From: Nonomuraea endophytica
Lineage (GTDB): Bacteria; Actinomycetota; Actinomycetes; Streptosporangiales; Streptosporangiaceae
Length of the DNA: 64,000 nucleotides
Assembly (NCBI RefSeq): GCF_014203235.1
Contig: NZ_JACHIN010000006.1
Coordinates: 425,331 to 489,330 of the forward strand
Reading direction: 5' to 3'
A model generated the notes under the pieces. The model was given only the letters and a program-made list of their open reading frames with translations. It was not told where the DNA came from and did not search any database. Both the position numbers and the translations under genes were made by a program. This document shows, in pieces, positions 50,483 through 59,189 of this stretch; position 1 is the stretch's first letter, and each line of letters opens with the position of its first letter.

Positions 50483-51052
50483 ATGGACGAAGCAGACAGC
50501 AGACCGGATGCCACCCGGCGCTCCTTCCTGCTCAAAGCCGCCGGGCTGGGAGTCGCGGCCGCCTTCGCCGGCGCCGCGGTGGGCGCCGGCCCGGCGCTGG
50601 CCGAGCCCAACATGCACGCCGGATGGCGTACCTGCCAGAAGTGCCTGTGCCTGTTCTACTGGGGCTTCTCCGACAGCGGGCAGTGCCCGAAGGACTTCGG
50701 CACGCACCAGTCGGGCAACTCGCCCTTCTACCGGCTGCCCTGGGGCGGCGGCTGGACCCCCAACGACCAGCCCGACTGGCGTTGCTGCCACCTGTGCCTG
50801 CGGATCTTCTTCGCCGGCTACCTCAGCTGGGCCAATTGCACGCTCGCCAGATCGCACCGCATCTCCAGCCCCTTCCCGTTCAACTACGTCCTGCCGCACG
50901 ACTTCCCGCAACCCCCCGGCTACCAGGCGAACTGGCGCTACTGCACGACCTGCCAGACGTTGTTCTACAGCGGCCACGCGTGGCAGGGCGTGTGCAAGTA
51001 CGGCGCGCCGCATCAGGCGGCCGGCTACAACTTCGTCATCCCGGTCAACTGA
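50483..51052 (+). CDS. Tat-exported protein with three C-x2-C-x13-C-x5/6-H modules
   Basis: A 189-residue protein with a Tat-type signal peptide (TRRSFLLKAAG, cleavage near ALA-EP at 40). The mature part holds three copies of W-R-x-C-x2-C-x13-C-x5/6-H: Trp48/Cys51/54/68/His75, Trp99/Cys102/105/119/His125 and Trp151/Cys154/157/171/His177. Tat export fits a protein that folds around a metal in the cytoplasm. Related W-R-x-C repeats occur in other secreted actinobacterial proteins as far as I recall, but no function is known to me. GAGAGGACC precedes the ATG. Confidence 0.8.
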   Translation: MDEADSRPDATRRSFLLKAAGLGVAAAFAGAAVGAGPALAEPNMHAGWRTCQKCLCLFYWGFSDSGQCPKDFGTHQSGNSPFYRLPWGGGWTPNDQPDWRCCHLCLRIFFAGYLSWANCTLARSHRISSPFPFNYVLPHDFPQPPGYQANWRYCTTCQTLFYSGHAWQGVCKYGAPHQAAGYNFVIPVN

Positions 51053-51059
51053 CCGGTCG

Positions 51060-51905
51060 TCAGCTGCCGCAGAACGCCCTGACGCGCATGAAGGAGTCCT
51101 CGTCGACGATGTTCTTGACGTAGACGGTCCAGGTCGTCCCGTCTGAGCTGGGGTACGTGTCAGTGATCAGGTTGCTGCCGCGCGGTGCGGAGTCGCCCCC
51201 GCCGCTCAGCACCTTCGACCCCGCCGGGCAGGTGACGGAGGTGCTGGCGCGGCCGCCCTTGGCGACCCTGACCGTGTCACTGAGCTGCAGCGACCTGTTG
51301 ACGCCGCTGCCGCAGACGGTGAAGAGCGTGGTCCGCAGGTCCGAGGTCAGCGAGATGTTGAAGACCGTGGTCTGCCAGTCGTTGCTGCCGCCCGGGTGGG
51401 ACTCCAGCAGCCTCAGTCCTTGAGGCCCGTCGCTGCCGCCTCCCAGCGTCAGCGAACCCGCCGGGCAGCCGAGCGAGAAGTCCTTGCGAGTACGGCCGCG
51501 CGGGACGAGCTGGTCCTGCAGGAGTTTGAACTCGTGCCCGGTGATCCCGCTCCCGCAGACCGCGTGCGTGCGAAGGGTGACGGGAATGAGCTGCGACGAG
51601 TTGTGGAAGCTGGTGATCCAGCCGTTGTTGTAGATGTCCGGGTTCGAGGAGGTGAGCTCGGCCCCGGTCGGCAGCAGCACGGTGTTCGACTCGCCGCCGC
51701 CGAGCACCACGGTTCCCGGCGGACACCGCACGAACGACTGCCGGCCATCGCCCGGCGGCGCGGTGACGGGCTCACCGGTGACGACCTGGTAGGTGGCGAG
51801 GGCCCGTACCCGCGTCTTCGCCATGACCGGCGCGGACCCGGCGACGGCGAGCACCAAGGCCATCGCGGCCGCGCCGAAGCGTGGAAGCAGGCGGACACGC
51901 AGCAT
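51060..51905 (-). CDS. Secreted three-repeat protein of unknown function
   Basis: A 281-residue protein with a signal peptide (FGAAAMALVLAVAGSAPVMA) and a strong GAGGAGGT ribosome site. Three repeats of about 70 residues each start with Cys-Pro-[PA]-Gly and a Gly-rich turn (CPPGTVVLGGGE, CPAGSLTLGGGSDG, CPAGSKVLSGGGD) and end with Ala/Thr/Phe-Val/Phe-Cys-Gly-Ser. One cysteine pair per repeat suggests three disulfide-closed beta domains. I do not recognise the family. It converges on the Tat-exported Cys-module gene, leaving only 7 bp between stops. Confidence 0.8.
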   Translation of the reverse strand: MLRVRLLPRFGAAAMALVLAVAGSAPVMAKTRVRALATYQVVTGEPVTAPPGDGRQSFVRCPPGTVVLGGGESNTVLLPTGAELTSSNPDIYNNGWITSFHNSSQLIPVTLRTHAVCGSGITGHEFKLLQDQLVPRGRTRKDFSLGCPAGSLTLGGGSDGPQGLRLLESHPGGSNDWQTTVFNISLTSDLRTTLFTVCGSGVNRSLQLSDTVRVAKGGRASTSVTCPAGSKVLSGGGDSAPRGSNLITDTYPSSDGTTWTVYVKNIVDEDSFMRVRAFCGS

Positions 51906-52072
51906 GGATTACCTCCTCGTAGGGCGGATCACCCTCCCAAGCATGCCCCGCACGTCGCTCCATCACCGGGAACACCACGGGTGACATCCGGTATCAGTTG
52001 CCTTACCGGCAGGCAGAACGATCACCGATGTTCCGGCGTCCAAGCGTGCGAAGCCGAGGACGGGAGCAACCG

Positions 52073-53125
52073 ATGACGAGAAGACTGCTGGCCGCGTTAA
52101 CGATCTTGGGTGTCCTGGCGGCGACGCCGGCTCCGGTCGCCGCGGAGGGCGCGTGGGTGCGGCTGCCGGGCACCCGCGCCGAGCTCAACACCGCCTCCGC
52201 CCCGGTCAAGGTGACCGGCTATGTCGTGCTGGGCCACCGGCACGAGGCGATCTACCGGAGGCAGGGCGGAACGTTCGTCAAGGTGTCCGGCAGGCCGGAG
52301 GACCTGTCGCCAGACGGGCGATGGCGGGTGGATTGGGAGTACCCGGGCCATCCGTACAAGTACCTAGGTCTCAGTGACGTCCGGACACTCGTCCGGAAGG
52401 TCACCCTGGTCGACCGGCGATCCGGCCGGCGGGTGCCGGTGCGGCTGCCGGCCGGCACGGGCGCGCCGAGCTGGTCGCCGGACAGCGAGTCACTGCTGTT
52501 CACGGCATACCGGCCCGAGCCCGAGCAGGACGGGGCATTCGTCTACCCCACGCAGATCGGCTTCGTGGTGCTCCCGTTGGCCGGCTTCAAGCCGCGGCTG
52601 GTCAAGGCCGGCACGGCCCGGCCGGGCGCACAGGCCGATCTCATCGGCTCGTTCAGCTGGGCGCCCGACTCGGCAGGAGTGCTCACGCACCGCACGGCGG
52701 GGAAGGACCTTCTGGAGCTCTACGATCTGCGGGGGACCCGCAAGCGCGTCTACCAGGACGTCGGCCGGCTGGCGGAAGAACACGGCCTCAGGGCGTTCTC
52801 GCCTTCCGGCGAACTCTTCGTCACCGTGGACGAGAGGCCCCTGGGCGGACCGACGTACATTCGCGTCGTCCGGGCCGGGACCGGCGCCGTCGTCTTCCGC
52901 CTGACCGCCGGGCTGTTCACCGAGTTCTACGGCTGGTACGACGAGAACCGCCTGATCCTGAGCTACCGGGACAAGAAGATGATCACCAGGTTCAAGGCGG
53001 TCGACCTTTCCGGCAGGCCCGGGGTCACCTTGATCAAGGAACAGATCGTGGCCGGGCCCGCATCCTACGAGCCCCACATCGTGAGCCTTCTCCTGGCGCG
53101 TCCGGGGGGCCGGGACCAGCAATGA
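52073..53125 (+). CDS. Secreted beta-propeller-like protein
   Basis: A 350-residue protein with a signal peptide (LLAALTILGVLAATPAPVAA). The body has WD40/TolB-like blade motifs (GAPSWSPDSESLLFTAY, GSFSWAPDSAGVLTHR, LRAFSPSGELFVTVDE), so a five- to seven-bladed propeller is likely. No enzymatic residues are apparent. Codon 9 is the rare TTA, inside the signal peptide. GGGAGC precedes the ATG. It could bind cell-surface or extracellular ligands. Confidence 0.78.
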   Translation: MTRRLLAALTILGVLAATPAPVAAEGAWVRLPGTRAELNTASAPVKVTGYVVLGHRHEAIYRRQGGTFVKVSGRPEDLSPDGRWRVDWEYPGHPYKYLGLSDVRTLVRKVTLVDRRSGRRVPVRLPAGTGAPSWSPDSESLLFTAYRPEPEQDGAFVYPTQIGFVVLPLAGFKPRLVKAGTARPGAQADLIGSFSWAPDSAGVLTHRTAGKDLLELYDLRGTRKRVYQDVGRLAEEHGLRAFSPSGELFVTVDERPLGGPTYIRVVRAGTGAVVFRLTAGLFTEFYGWYDENRLILSYRDKKMITRFKAVDLSGRPGVTLIKEQIVAGPASYEPHIVSLLLARPGGRDQQ

Positions 53126-53217
53126 CCAGCGCGAACTCCGTTGTCACAGATCCGGGTGCTGCCCGGTCTAAGTAGACGAGTCGCTCCACGACGGGCGACG
53201 GAAACGGAGAAGTCCGC

Positions 53218-54180
53218 ATGAACGACTACATCCTTGAACCCGCGGCGCAGGATCTCGCCGACGCGACCTCGAAGCCCCCGTTCCTGTACCAGCTCGGCAC
53301 CGAGGGCGCCCGCAAGGTGCTCGACGACCTCCAGGCCGGCCCCATCGCCAAGCCGGACGTCGACGAGAAGTGGATCACCGTCCCGGCCGAGGCCGGTGAC
53401 GTGCGGGTGCGGATCGTCAAACCCGCCGGGACGACGGGTGTCCTGCCCGTGGTCCTGTACGTCCACGGCGGCGGCTGGGTGCTGGGCAACGCGGGCACGC
53501 ACGACCGGCTGGTCCGCGAGCTCGCCGTGGGAACGGGGGCCGCGGTGGTGTTCGTCGAGTACGACCGCTCCCCGGAGGCCCGCTACCCGGTCGCGATCGA
53601 GCAGGCCTACGCCACCGCCCAGTGGATCACCCGGAACGGCGCCGGGGAAGGACTGGACGCCTCCCGGCTGGTGGTCGCCGGCGACTCGGTCGGCGGCAAC
53701 ATGACCGCCGCGCTGACCATCCTGGCCAAGCGCCGCGGCGACGTCACCTTCATCCACCAGTCGCTGTACTACCCGGTCACCGACGCCGCCCAGGACACCG
53801 CCAGCTACCGTGAGTTCGCCGACGGCCCGTACCTGACGGCCAAGGCGATGGAGTGGTTCTGGGACGCCTACACCACCGACCCGGCCCAGCGCGCCGAGAT
53901 CACCGCATCTCCGCTGCGCGCGTCGCTGGAGGACCTGACGGGGCTGCCGCCCGCGTTCGTCATCGTCGACGAGAACGACGTCCTTCGCGACGAGGGCGAG
54001 GCCTACGCGCGCAAGCTCACCGCGGCTGGCGTGCCGACCACCAGCGTCCGCTACAACGGCACGCTGCACGACTTCATGATGCTCGACCCCGTCAGCGGCA
54101 CCCGCGCCGCACGCGCCGCCACCGCCCAGGCCATCGGCGCCATCACCCACGCCCTGAAAACCGGAAAGGTCCAGCCATAG
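53218..54180 (+). CDS. HSL-family alpha/beta hydrolase (esterase)
   Basis: A 320-residue hydrolase of the hormone-sensitive-lipase family: the oxyanion loop VLYVHGGGWVLGN, the nucleophile elbow VVAGDSVGGNMTAAL, the acid in VIVDENDVLRDEG and the His in NGTLHDFMMLD. These act on short-chain carboxylesters. GGAGAAG precedes the ATG. It is a single gene; the downstream region holds a regulator relic. Confidence 0.9.
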   Translation: MNDYILEPAAQDLADATSKPPFLYQLGTEGARKVLDDLQAGPIAKPDVDEKWITVPAEAGDVRVRIVKPAGTTGVLPVVLYVHGGGWVLGNAGTHDRLVRELAVGTGAAVVFVEYDRSPEARYPVAIEQAYATAQWITRNGAGEGLDASRLVVAGDSVGGNMTAALTILAKRRGDVTFIHQSLYYPVTDAAQDTASYREFADGPYLTAKAMEWFWDAYTTDPAQRAEITASPLRASLEDLTGLPPAFVIVDENDVLRDEGEAYARKLTAAGVPTTSVRYNGTLHDFMMLDPVSGTRAARAATAQAIGAITHALKTGKVQP

Positions 54181-54220
54181 GTCCACGGAGTCGGCCGGCT
54201 GAAACCGTGTCATCCCGATG

Positions 54221-54437
54221 TCATGGCCAGTGGCCGTGCAGCCCGGAACGGAAGGCCGGGGCCGTGGCGCCGCCGATGACCTCGGCGATCCGCTGCTCGG
54301 TGTCCTGGCGTGCCCTGGCGACGTCCGGTCAGCGTGATGGCCGGGGCCCATGCCAGCAGCTCTCCGACGACGGTCAGCTCCGCCGTACGTCCTACGAAGC
54401 TCGCCAGTTCGGTGGGCAGGTTGCCCGACTCGTCCAT
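54221..54437 (-). pseudogene. Relic of an AfsR/LuxR-type STAND ATPase regulator
   Basis: From an ATG at 54437 the minus strand encodes SGNLPTELASFVGRTAELTV followed by VGELL and ITLTG, the classic start of the NB-ARC ATPase in large BTAD/LuxR regulators. Just where the P-loop should follow (about 54325) the frame shifts, and the other frame continues ARQDTEQRIAEVIGGATAPA to a stop at 54221. The bulk of a protein of roughly 700-1000 residues is missing, so this is an internal deletion remnant. Confidence 0.65.
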
Positions 54438-54549
54438 GCGCGCCCTCGCCTTCGGCAGGTTCAGCCCGTGATGGAAAGGTAACGCCTCGCGATCACGGCC
54501 GTCCGGCGAACGGTTATCGCCGGGCTGGTCAAGCCTATAGCCCTTGAGG

Positions 54550-54568
54550 TAGTCAATGGCCATGACTA
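54550..54568. promoter_or_regulatory. TetR operator candidate at the M20 peptidase promoter
   Basis: TAGTCA-N7-TGACTA sits between a TTGAGG -35 (54544-54549) and a TACAGT -10 (54566-54571). An identical-arm site lies at 56434-56452 in front of tetR and the peptide transporter. The predicted transcription start falls at or next to the ATG at 54580. Confidence 0.75.
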
Positions 54569-54579
54569 CAGTTCTGGCC

Positions 54580-55668
54580 ATGGATCACGCCTTGTTGTCC
54601 GAGCGCCTGTCCGCCCTGGTGGGCGTCGAGTCGCCGTCCGGTCACGCGGAAGGACTGGAGGGCTGCTACGCCCTGATGCGCAGTTGGGGAGAGCCGGTGC
54701 TCGGCAGGACGGCGGAGGTCGTCACGGTGCGCGGCACCCCGCACCTGCTGTGGCGCGCGCCCGCCGAGGGCGGGGTGCTGCTGCTGGGGCATGCCGACAC
54801 GGTGTGGCCGCTCGGCACCACGGCCCACCGTCCGTTCCGTGCCGAAGGCGGTCGGGCGTACGGTCCGGGGGTCTTCGACATGAAGGCCGGGCTGGTGACG
54901 GCGTTCGCCGCGCTCGCCGGGTGCCGCGATCCCGGCTCGGTGAGCGTCCTGATCACCGGCGACGAGGAGATCGGCTCGCCGACCTCGCGGGCGCTGGTCG
55001 AGGAGATGGCCGGGGCCCGCGACGCCGTACTCGTGCTGGAGCCCAGTCAGGCGGGAGCGCTCAAGACGGCGCGCAAGGGCGGGGCCTTCTACAGCGTGGA
55101 GATCACCGGCAGGGCGGCCCACGCGGGGCTGGAGCCGGAGCGCGGGGTCAACGCGCTGCTCGAACTCGCCGCGCAGGTGGTGGCCGTGTCGGAGCTGGCC
55201 GACCCGGCGCGTGGCACGACGGTCACCCCGACGGTCGCGAGCGCGGGCACCGCCACGAACACCGTGCCCGCTCAGGCTCATCTGCGCGTGGACGTCCGCG
55301 CCTGGGAACTGGCGGAGCTGGCGCGCGTGGACGAGCGCCTGCGCGAGCTCGCCCCCACCGTCCCGGGAGCGGCGGTCCGGGTCCACGGCGAGATCAACCG
55401 TCCGCCGCTGGAGCCGGTGAGCTCCCGGGAGCTGTACGCGGCGGCCCGCAAGGCGGCGGCCCACCTCGGACTGCCCGATCCCGACGAGGTCGCGGTCGGC
55501 GGAGCGTCCGACGCCAACTTCACCGGCGCGCTGGGCATCCCCACGCTCGACGGGCTCGGCCCGCTGGGCGACGGCGCCCACGCCGAGCACGAGTGGGTCG
55601 AGCTGGCCTCACTCGCCGACCGGGCCCGGCTCGTCGCCGCCCTGATCGGCACGCTGACGCGCCCGTGA
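54580..55668 (+). CDS. M20-family metallopeptidase (carboxypeptidase G2-like)
   Basis: A 362-residue zinc peptidase: first metal ligand in LLLGHADTVWPLG, bridging Asp in GPGVFDMKAG, catalytic Glu in ITGDEEIGS, dimerisation domain from about residue 165, and His in GDGAHAEHEW. It probably trims peptides or N-acyl amino acids. The ATG at 54580 is chosen because an operator and -10 box overlap the earlier in-frame ATGs (54556, 54562); translation would then be leaderless. The last 60 bp overlap the converging tetR gene. Its operator ties it to the peptide transporter regulon. Confidence 0.85.
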   Translation: MDHALLSERLSALVGVESPSGHAEGLEGCYALMRSWGEPVLGRTAEVVTVRGTPHLLWRAPAEGGVLLLGHADTVWPLGTTAHRPFRAEGGRAYGPGVFDMKAGLVTAFAALAGCRDPGSVSVLITGDEEIGSPTSRALVEEMAGARDAVLVLEPSQAGALKTARKGGAFYSVEITGRAAHAGLEPERGVNALLELAAQVVAVSELADPARGTTVTPTVASAGTATNTVPAQAHLRVDVRAWELAELARVDERLRELAPTVPGAAVRVHGEINRPPLEPVSSRELYAAARKAAAHLGLPDPDEVAVGGASDANFTGALGIPTLDGLGPLGDGAHAEHEWVELASLADRARLVAALIGTLTRP

Positions 55669-56397
55669 CCGTTCGGCGCGCACCTCGATCGCGTCGAGCA
55701 TCATCTCCAGGCCGACGTCGAAGGCGGACGGGCCGCCGAGGCTCGGGAGCCGGTCGGCGTGATGGGCGATGGCGGGGTAGGTGCCGGCGTCCAGCTGCCG
55801 GTACTCCACCTGCCAGGCGAGCTCGTCCCTGCGCCGCACCTCCGGGTCGAGCGCGTGGACGGCCGCCTCCAGGCTCGCCACGGAACGCACGAAGCTGCCG
55901 AACGCACGCTGCACGACCGCCACCTCCTCATCGGCCACCCCGGCCCGCCGTACCGCGTCGAGGGTGAAGTCGACGCTGGAGAACTCCGTGGGCCGTCGCG
56001 TGGTGCGCATGACCATCTGCTGGGCGAACGGCGCGTAGCGGAGGTAGTGCTCGCGTACCCGCTGGGCGATGTCGCGCAGGTCGGCCCGCCAGTCGTCGGT
56101 GGGCGTGACGGTGCCGCCGTAGGAGCGCGCCCGCAGACCGTCGACCAGTTCGAGCAGCAGCTCGTCCTTGTCCTTGAAATGGCGGTACAGCGAGGTCGGG
56201 TGGGCCTCGAGCTCGGCCCCGAGCTCCTGGAAGGTCAGCGCGTCCAGTCCGTCGCGCAGAGCGATCTTCTCGGCGGCCGCGAGGATCACCTCCCGGTTGA
56301 GGCTGTCACGCGCGCGGCGTGGGCGCGCCTCCGCCTTGGAACCCTTCTCCTTCGACTGGCGTCCTGCCACCAAAGCCTCCCTCGTCGACCCACGCAT
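55609..56397 (-). CDS. TetR-family repressor of the peptide-utilisation regulon
   Basis: A 262-residue regulator. After a basic N-terminal tail of about 30 residues comes the TetR HTH (REVILAAAEKIALRDGLDAL, FQELGAELEAHPTSLYRHFK). The C-terminal ligand domain (YAPFAQQMVMRTTRRPTEF) resembles the TetR_C class. It is divergent from the oligopeptide ABC operon and convergent with the M20 gene, whose 3' end it overlaps by 60 bp. A palindrome with identical arms occurs in both control regions, so it probably senses a peptide or an amino-acid product. Confidence 0.88.
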   Translation of the reverse strand: MRGSTREALVAGRQSKEKGSKAEARPRRARDSLNREVILAAAEKIALRDGLDALTFQELGAELEAHPTSLYRHFKDKDELLLELVDGLRARSYGGTVTPTDDWRADLRDIAQRVREHYLRYAPFAQQMVMRTTRRPTEFSSVDFTLDAVRRAGVADEEVAVVQRAFGSFVRSVASLEAAVHALDPEVRRRDELAWQVEYRQLDAGTYPAIAHHADRLPSLGGPSAFDVGLEMMLDAIEVRAERSRARQRADQGGDEPGPVGE

Positions 56398-56433
56398 TTT
56401 CGCACCACCTGATCGCAGTGCGAGGCTAAAGCA

Positions 56434-56452
56434 TAGTCAACGCGAATGACTA
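56434..56452. promoter_or_regulatory. TetR operator candidate at the tetR / ABC promoters
   Basis: TAGTCA-N7-TGACTA, with the same arms as 54550-54568, lies between a minus-strand TATGCT -10 for tetR (plus-strand 56430-56435) and a plus-strand TATAAA -10 (56451-56456) for the transporter. One dimer could block both promoters. Confidence 0.78.
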
Positions 56453-56530
56453 TAAACATGCCTAATACTCTTGCCTGGCTTCTGACTTGCCCATACTCTC
56501 CCTCTCATCGCCCCCCAGAAAGGTCAGAGC

Positions 56531-58216
56531 ATGAGCACCAGGTTCAGACTCGGAGCAGTCGGGCTCACCGCCCTCGCCCTCCTCGCGGCCTCGTGCACGA
56601 GCGGAGGCACCGGCACGGCCCTGAAGTCCGACGCCCGCCCCGCCACGGGCGCGCCGGTGCGCCAGGGGGGAAGCATCGTCATCGGCGCCGAGCAGGAACC
56701 GGACTGCACCGACTGGATCGCGAGCTGCGCCACCTCGATCTGGGGCACGTTCATCATGGACATCCCGACGATCCCCCGGGTGTTCGAGCCCAGGAAGGTC
56801 GACGGCACGTGGGGGCTCGCGGCCACGAACGTCATGGCGTCAGAGCCCGAGGTCGCCGCCGGGCCGCCGCAGAAGGTCACCTACCGGATCAACCCGGCGG
56901 CCGTCTGGTCGGACGGCGAGCCGATCACGTCGGCGGACTTCGCCTATACGGCACTGGCGATCCGCGACGGCAAGGACGTCCTGAACCGGACCGGATACAG
57001 CCACATCGCCAAGATCGAAACTCCTGACCCCAAGACGGCGGTCGTCACCTTCGACGCTCCGTACGCGAGCTGGAAGGGCCTGTTCAGCGACAGCAGCGGC
57101 TTGCTCCCCAGCCACCTGCTCAAGGGCAAGGACCGCAGTGCCCTGATGAAGGACGGCTACACCTGGAGCGGCGGCCCGTGGAAGATCGAGTCCTGGACGA
57201 AGGGCGTCTCCGCCGTCCTCGTGCCGAACCCGAACTACTGGGGCGACAAGCCCAAGCTCGACAAGGTCACCTTCCAGTTCACGGCCGACACCGCAGCGGC
57301 GTTCCAGGCGTTCAAGACCGGCCAGCTCGACGCGCTCTACCCCACGCCCCAGCTCGACTCGATCGACCAGATCAAGAGCGGGCTGTCCAACGCGAGCTCT
57401 CTCGTCGATCCCGAGTCGGGCAACCTTGAGGCGATCTGGTTCAACAACGCCAAGGCGCCCTTCGACGCCGTGCCGTTCCGCAAGGCCGTGTCGCACGCGA
57501 TCGACCGCAAGGCCGTCGTCACCCGCCTGTACGGCGCGCTCGGCGTCACCGAACCCGCCCAGAGCGCGCACACCCCGCTCGTCGGCCGCTACGGCGGCAC
57601 CGACTTCGCCCAGTACACCCCGGACCTGGCCAAGGTCGACTCCCTGATGCGGGGCGACGGGTGGGCCAAGGGATCCGACGGCATCTGGGCCAAGGCGGGA
57701 AACCGGGCGGCGTTCTCCGTCAGCACGATGACCGGCAACAAGCGCCGCGAGCTGACCGAGCAGATCCTGCAGGAGCAACTGCGCGCCGCCGGTTTCGAGG
57801 TGAAGATCGACAACACCTCGGCCACGGACCTGTTCGCGAGCAAGCTCCCCAAGGGCGACTTCCAGATGGGCCTGTGGACCCTCGTCGACACCTTCCCCCA
57901 GCCCTCGCTCGAAGCGTCCTTCTCATCGGGCGCGGTGCCATCTGAAGGCAACGGCTACTCCGGGCTCAACATGTCCCGCGTCAACCTGCCCGGCCTCGAC
58001 AGGGTGCTCGGCGCTGCCGCGTCGTCGCTCGACGAGGCCAAACGCGTCGAGATCTCCCGTCAGGCGGACAAGCTCCTCGCCGACTCGGCCGCGCTCCTGC
58101 CGCTCGACGTGATCCCCAACATCCTGCTGTGGAACAACAAGATCGGCGGCCCGCTGGCCGTCGACCCCGCGCGCGGTCCGTTCTGGAACCTCGCCCAGTG
58201 GGGCCTGGCGAGCTGA
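56531..58216 (+). CDS. Oligopeptide-binding lipoprotein (SBP family 5)
   Basis: A 561-residue lipoprotein with lipobox LLAASC (Cys at about residue 22) and the family 5 fold: GGSIVIGAEQEPDCTDW, YRINPAAVWSDGEPITSADF, NPNYWGDKPKLDKVTFQF and FRKAVSHAIDRKAVVTRLYG. AGAAAGGTCAG precedes the ATG. It heads a six-gene operon. The context of S9 and M20 peptidases supports peptide rather than nickel or glycoside uptake. Confidence 0.92.
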   Translation: MSTRFRLGAVGLTALALLAASCTSGGTGTALKSDARPATGAPVRQGGSIVIGAEQEPDCTDWIASCATSIWGTFIMDIPTIPRVFEPRKVDGTWGLAATNVMASEPEVAAGPPQKVTYRINPAAVWSDGEPITSADFAYTALAIRDGKDVLNRTGYSHIAKIETPDPKTAVVTFDAPYASWKGLFSDSSGLLPSHLLKGKDRSALMKDGYTWSGGPWKIESWTKGVSAVLVPNPNYWGDKPKLDKVTFQFTADTAAAFQAFKTGQLDALYPTPQLDSIDQIKSGLSNASSLVDPESGNLEAIWFNNAKAPFDAVPFRKAVSHAIDRKAVVTRLYGALGVTEPAQSAHTPLVGRYGGTDFAQYTPDLAKVDSLMRGDGWAKGSDGIWAKAGNRAAFSVSTMTGNKRRELTEQILQEQLRAAGFEVKIDNTSATDLFASKLPKGDFQMGLWTLVDTFPQPSLEASFSSGAVPSEGNGYSGLNMSRVNLPGLDRVLGAAASSLDEAKRVEISRQADKLLADSAALLPLDVIPNILLWNNKIGGPLAVDPARGPFWNLAQWGLAS

Positions 58217-58223
58217 CACGCCG

Positions 58224-59189
58224 ATGCTCGCCTACCTCGCACGGCGGCTGCTCTACTCGGTGCCCGTCGTCCTCATCGCCTCCTTCCTGCTCTTCTGGGC
58301 GGTCAGGATCGCCTTCGACCCGCTGGCCAGACTGCGCGGCGGGCGTGATGCCGGCGCGCTGGCCCGCGCGGCCGAGCGGCTCGGACTCGACCAGTCGATC
58401 CCCGTGCAGTACTGGCACTGGCTCACCCGGTTCGTCACCGGCGACTGGGGAGTCAGCTCGCGCACGGCCGGCCCGGTCCACGGCCTGATCCTGCCCGCCC
58501 TCGGCACCACCCTGCAGCTGATCGTCTGGGGTGTGCTGGTCGCCGCGGTGATCGCGCTGGCCGTCGGCGTCTACTCGGCGGTGCGCCAGTACTCCGCCGG
58601 CGACCTGGCCTTCACCGGGCTGTCCTATCTCGGGGTCGCGATGCCGCCGTTCTGGCTCGGGCTGATCCTCATCCAGATCCTCGCGGCCTGGCCGCAGGAA
58701 CTGCTCGGCCTGACCGATCCCCCGCTCTACTTCGTGGGCCTGCACTCCCCCGACGGCGGCGGCCCGCTCGACTACGCGCGCCACCTCGTCCTGCCCGTGC
58801 TGACGCTGACCGTGGGCCTGGTGGCGAGCTGGAGCCGGTTCACCAGGGCCACCATGCTCGACGCCCTCACCAGCGAGTACGTCAGGACCGCGCGGGCCAA
58901 GGGGGTGCCGAAACGCCGGATCGTCACGCGGCACGCCCTGCGCACCGCGCTCGGTCCCTTCGTCAGCGTCACCGCCGTGGACGCCGGCCTGCTGTTCGGC
59001 GGGCTCGTCGTGACCGAGCAGATCTTCGCCATCCAGGGCATGGGCCGGTTGTTCCTCGACTCCCTGCTCGCCGGCGACGTGTTCGTCCTGGTGCCGTGGA
59101 CGCTCGTGATCGCGGTGGTCGTGATCGTGTTCAACCTGCTGGCCGACCTCGCCTACGCCGTACTCGATCCGAGAGTGAGACTGCGATGA
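58224..59189 (+). CDS. Oligopeptide ABC permease, DppB type
   Basis: A 321-residue BPD permease with an N-terminal helix (MLAYLARRLLYSVPVVLIAS), the DppB-typical large loop, and the cytoplasmic EAA-like motif YVRTARAKGVPKRRIVTRHAL. It begins 7 bp after the binding protein and ends overlapping the second permease by 4 bp (ATGA). Confidence 0.93.
   Translation: MLAYLARRLLYSVPVVLIASFLLFWAVRIAFDPLARLRGGRDAGALARAAERLGLDQSIPVQYWHWLTRFVTGDWGVSSRTAGPVHGLILPALGTTLQLIVWGVLVAAVIALAVGVYSAVRQYSAGDLAFTGLSYLGVAMPPFWLGLILIQILAAWPQELLGLTDPPLYFVGLHSPDGGGPLDYARHLVLPVLTLTVGLVASWSRFTRATMLDALTSEYVRTARAKGVPKRRIVTRHALRTALGPFVSVTAVDAGLLFGGLVVTEQIFAIQGMGRLFLDSLLAGDVFVLVPWTLVIAVVVIVFNLLADLAYAVLDPRVRLR

Noticed and set aside
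51998..52072. Upstream start for the secreted propeller protein
   Set aside because: The added residues (SPMFRRPSVRSRGREQP) would bury the signal peptide; the ATG at 52073 gives a normal one.
54210..54581. Single 123-codon minus-strand gene
   Set aside because: Only the central part is coding-like. The start region is promoter DNA of the M20 gene, and the end is out of frame with the natural C-terminus, so a regulator relic fits better.
54580..55668. M20 peptidase as the desuccinylase of the racemase pathway at 1-3 kb
   Set aside because: It is more than 50 kb away and carries the TetR operator of the peptide regulon, so no link is supported by sequence.
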